Assembly (NCBI RefSeq): GCF_049673105.1
Contig: NZ_JBATXG010000028.1
Span: forward strand, 1 to 15,556
DNA length: 15,556 nt
Reading direction: 5' to 3'
DNA from: Castellaniella sp049673105
GTDB taxonomy: Bacteria; Pseudomonadota; Gammaproteobacteria; Burkholderiales; Burkholderiaceae_B
In this document: one piece after another, positions 13,387 through 15,556 of the stretch
How positions within the stretch are numbered: the stretch's first letter is position 1
Layout of the letters: each line of letters begins with the position of its first letter
Position numbers and translations under genes: made by a program
The notes under the pieces: model-generated
Seen by the model: only the letters and a program-made list of their open reading frames with translations
What the model was told of the DNA's origin: nothing
Databases searched by the model: none

Positions 13387-13400
13387 AGCCCGGATCAGGC
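13381..13400. repeat. Inverted repeat spanning two convergent stop codons
   Basis: GCCTGA (13381-13386) and TCAGGC (13395-13400) form a perfect 6-base stem around an 8-base loop. Each arm contains the final Ala codon and TGA stop of one gene: fadD on the plus strand and the 136-residue gene on the minus strand. It could serve as a small two-way hairpin at the ends of both mRNAs. There is no T-run on either side, so termination here is uncertain. Confidence 0.4.
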
Positions 13401-13805
13401 GGCCCCGAACACCAGGGGGTCGCCGCCGCGGTCAAACGCCATCAAGGATCCGATGGCGCCGTATTTGATCATCTGCGTCATGCGCTGAAACGCCAGATCC
13501 ACGTCCTTGTTGTCCGGCAGATAGGCGGACTGGTCGGCCATGGCGGCAACGAACACCACCTGCCAGTCTTGCCCGGTCTGTCGGGATTCCTGGGCCAGCG
13601 CCTGGAAGTCCGTCAGTTCTGCAGGAGTCTTGTCCACGCACAGCAACGGGGTCAGCTCACCGCCTTCGCCCCTGGCATGGCTGGCTTTTTGCGCCGGCGT
13701 GGCGTCGTCGGGCACGCCGCTGGCGGCAAAGACGAACAGCAGACGCTGGGGTTCAGGCTGCTGGCGGGCCGCCCGCAACAAGTCATCGAAACAGGTGATG
13801 TTCAT
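13395..13805 (-). CDS. Conserved protein of unknown function, 136 residues
   Basis: A soluble acidic protein without signal peptide or membrane segment. It opens MNITCFDDLLRAARQQPEPQ, then LLFVFAASGVPDDATPAQ, a middle part with LLCVDKTPAEL and VVFVAAM, and an end IGSLMAFDRGGDPLVF. I recall similar short proteins in Bordetella-like genomes under the name ribonucleotide reductase subunit alpha; at 136 residues and with no recognisable reductase motif, that name should not be trusted. The gene is convergent with fadD (8 bases between stops) and downstream of the gamma-glutamyltransferase gene on the same strand. The Shine-Dalgarno before the ATG is weak. Reality as a gene rests on full-length openness and recalled family likeness. 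Confidence 0.75.
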   Translation of the reverse strand: MNITCFDDLLRAARQQPEPQRLLFVFAASGVPDDATPAQKASHARGEGGELTPLLCVDKTPAELTDFQALAQESRQTGQDWQVVFVAAMADQSAYLPDNKDVDLAFQRMTQMIKYGAIGSLMAFDRGGDPLVFGAA

Positions 13806-13854
13806 GGGCAGGAATCTCGCAGAAAAGGACAGGTCTCATCCTACCCGATCCCCG

Positions 13855-13890
13855 CCCTGCGGTGTCCCGAAGCACCGGAACACCGCAGGG
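13855..13890 (-). terminator. Strong hairpin after the gamma-glutamyltransferase gene
   Basis: CCCTGCGGTGT (13855-13865) and ACACCGCAGGG (13880-13890) are perfect 11-base inverted repeats with a 14-base loop, 22 bases past the ggt stop. This is the longest perfect GC-rich stem noticed in the window. No T-run follows on the minus strand, so it is not a textbook intrinsic terminator; it may end or stabilise the ggt mRNA. Confidence 0.45.
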
Positions 13891-13912
13891 ATACTTGATG
13901 CGGATCAGCGCT

Positions 13913-15556
13913 TTACCAACCGAGCGCGGCGCCATCCGGATTGCGCGGATCCGCGGCGCCGTACATCCCCCCGTCACGGATCTGGATGGTCTGTGTGCGG
14001 CCCATCGTGGGCATGATGGAGACATGCTGGCCGTAGCCGCGCAACAGCGCCAGGGTGTCGGGGCTGAGCCCCTTTTCAACTCTCAATTGATCCGGCCACC
14101 ACTGGTGGTGAAAGCGCGGTTGAGCAGCCGCTTCGGCAGGATTCATCCCGAAATCAATGGCATCGACCACCGTTTCCAGGACCGTCGTGATGATGCGGGC
14201 GCCTCCCGGGCTGCCCGTCACCAGCCAGGGGCGGCCATCCTTCATCACCAGCGTCGGTGTCATGGATGACAAAGGCCGCTTGCCTGCCTGCACGGCATTG
14301 GCCTCGCCGCCGATCAGGCCATAGACATTGGCCACACCGGGTTTGGCGGAAAAATCGTCCATCTCGTTATTGAGCAGGATGCCGGTACCGTCCGCCACGA
14401 TGCCACTGCCGAAATTGGTATTCAGCGTGTAGGTCACCGCCACGGCATTGCCCTCCGAATCCGCGACCGAGAAATGCGTCGTCTGGTCGCTTTCATAGGG
14501 CTGCGGATGGCCAGGTTTGATGTCGGATGAAGGCCGTGCGCGTTTGGCATCGATGGTGGCCGCCAGCGTACGGGCATAGGTTTTGGAGATCAACCCGGCC
14601 ACCGGCACTTTGACAAAATCGGTGTCCCCCAGGTATTCCGACCGGTCCGCATAGGCCAGCTTCATCGCCTCGGCCATGTGCTGGATGGTCTGGGCGCTGC
14701 CGGCCCCCCAGTCGCTGATCGGCCAGCCTTCCATCATGTTCAGGATCTGCACCAGATGGATGCCGCCGGAACTGGGCGGGGGCATCGTGACCACGCGATA
14801 GCCCCGGTAATTGCCCACGATGGGCTCACGCTCGACCACCCGGTACTGCGCCAGATCCTGCCTCGTGATCAGACCGCCGTGGCGCGCCATTTCCGCCGCG
14901 ATTTTCTGGCCGATGGCGCCGCGGTAAAAGACATCGGCCCCTTGGCCGGCGATCAGGCGCAAAGAGTGCGCCAGGTCTTTTTGCACCAACCGGTCGCCTG
15001 CCTTCAGGGGCTGACCGTTACGCCAGAAAATGGCCCGGGTGGCTGGCCACTGGCCCATGGTCTTGGCGGTCTTGCCCAATGCCTCCGCCAGCGGCTGGCT
15101 GACGGTGTAGCCCTGCTCGGCCAGCCGGATGGCAGGCGCCATCACCTGCGCCAGAGTCAGTTTTCCCCAGCGCTGCTGCGCATGGGTCAGGCCGGCCACG
15201 CTGCCGGGCACCCCTACGGCCAGGTGGGTGAACAGGGAACGGCCATCGACCACCTTGCCCTGCGCATCCAGGTACATATCACGCGAGGCCTTGCCAGGCG
15301 CCATCTCGCGGAAATCCAGGGCGATGTCCTTGCCGTCCTGGGCGGTGTGCACCATCATGAAGCCCCCGCCGCCCAGATTGCCGGCATTGGGCAGCACCAC
15401 GGCCAGCGTAAAACCCACGGCCACGGCGGCATCGACGGCGTTCCCGCCGGCTTTCAACATCGCCAGGCCGGCCTGGCTGGCCAGTTCCTGCTCGGACACC
15501 ACCATGCCGCGACGCGCCACGACAGGATGAAACACATCCATGTCGTAGTCATAGGC
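13913..15556 (-). CDS. ggt: Gamma-glutamyltransferase (glutathione hydrolase), 5' end outside window
   Basis: A periplasmic enzyme that cleaves or transfers the gamma-glutamyl group of glutathione. It is made as a precursor that cuts itself into large and small subunits. The reading frame is open to the right edge (AYDYD then MDVFHPV), matching E. coli Ggt from just after its signal peptide, so the true start and signal peptide lie beyond the window and the ATG at 15541 is internal. Visible hallmarks are GGNAVDAAVAVGF, GNLGGGGFM, the self-cleavage site SDQ|TTHFSV with the nucleophile Thr at 14482-14480, a lid loop near NVYGLIGGEANAV, KRPLSSMTPT, and GSPGGARIITTVLE with the glycine pair of the oxyanion hole. 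It ends ALGW. It appears functional. Confidence 0.96.
   Translation of the reverse strand, partial: AYDYDMDVFHPVVARRGMVVSEQELASQAGLAMLKAGGNAVDAAVAVGFTLAVVLPNAGNLGGGGFMMVHTAQDGKDIALDFREMAPGKASRDMYLDAQGKVVDGRSLFTHLAVGVPGSVAGLTHAQQRWGKLTLAQVMAPAIRLAEQGYTVSQPLAEALGKTAKTMGQWPATRAIFWRNGQPLKAGDRLVQKDLAHSLRLIAGQGADVFYRGAIGQKIAAEMARHGGLITRQDLAQYRVVEREPIVGNYRGYRVVTMPPPSSGGIHLVQILNMMEGWPISDWGAGSAQTIQHMAEAMKLAYADRSEYLGDTDFVKVPVAGLISKTYARTLAATIDAKRARPSSDIKPGHPQPYESDQTTHFSVADSEGNAVAVTYTLNTNFGSGIVADGTGILLNNEMDDFSAKPGVANVYGLIGGEANAVQAGKRPLSSMTPTLVMKDGRPWLVTGSPGGARIITTVLETVVDAIDFGMNPAEAAAQPRFHHQWWPDQLRVEKGLSPDTLALLRGYGQHVSIMPTMGRTQTIQIRDGGMYGAADPRNPDGAALGW

Noticed and set aside
1..15556. Mobile elements, CRISPR arrays, tRNA genes or prophage genes
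   Set aside because: No transposase or integrase-like product, no regularly spaced repeats and no cloverleaf-like segment were noticed on either strand.

Overview
The window looks like chromosomal DNA of a GC-rich betaproteobacterium, most likely of the family Alcaligenaceae (Bordetella/Achromobacter relatives). This rests on recalled protein similarity (S8, L14, SecY, the 136-residue orphan protein) and on infA lying between secY and rpmJ. No database search was run, so the family is an inference.

Left part (1-5733, minus strand): a compact spc ribosomal operon, transcribed right to left: rplN-rplX-rplE-rpsN-rpsH-rplF-rplR-rpsE-rpmD-rplO-secY-infA-rpmJ, with rpmJ cut by the window edge. All genes look intact. 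At 7 of the 12 junctions the stop codon is fused to the next gene's Shine-Dalgarno sequence (TAAGGGG-type), a layout that favours translational coupling. The S10-operon genes (rpsQ, rpmC, rplP and so on) that usually precede rplN are absent here. A 308-base gap instead carries a good sigma70-type promoter and a roughly 240-nt leader with two perfect palindromes.

Middle part (5734-8106): a minus-strand gene encodes a LapD-type inner-membrane c-di-GMP receptor whose GGDEF and EAL motifs are both degenerate. It is divergent from a plus-strand TetR-family regulator resembling PsrA, the fatty-acid-responsive repressor of pseudomonads. A perfect palindrome (CAAACGTTTG) sits over the predicted start of the regulator's transcript.

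Right-middle part (8107-13386, plus strand): the regulator is followed by a structured intergenic region and a run of fatty-acid genes: a FadL outer-membrane channel, a DUF4442 hotdog-fold protein, a secreted chalcone-isomerase-fold protein and FadD (long-chain acyl-CoA synthetase). Two of these genes overlap by 4 bases. Together they suggest a route from outer membrane to cytoplasm for exogenous long-chain fatty acids. The chalcone-isomerase-like protein would be a candidate periplasmic fatty-acid binder; that role is a hypothesis. This is the most interesting part of the window.

Right end (13387-15556, minus strand): a 136-residue protein of unknown function, convergent with fadD, and a periplasmic gamma-glutamyltransferase whose signal peptide lies past the window edge. 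No tRNA, rRNA, insertion sequence, CRISPR array or prophage gene was seen.
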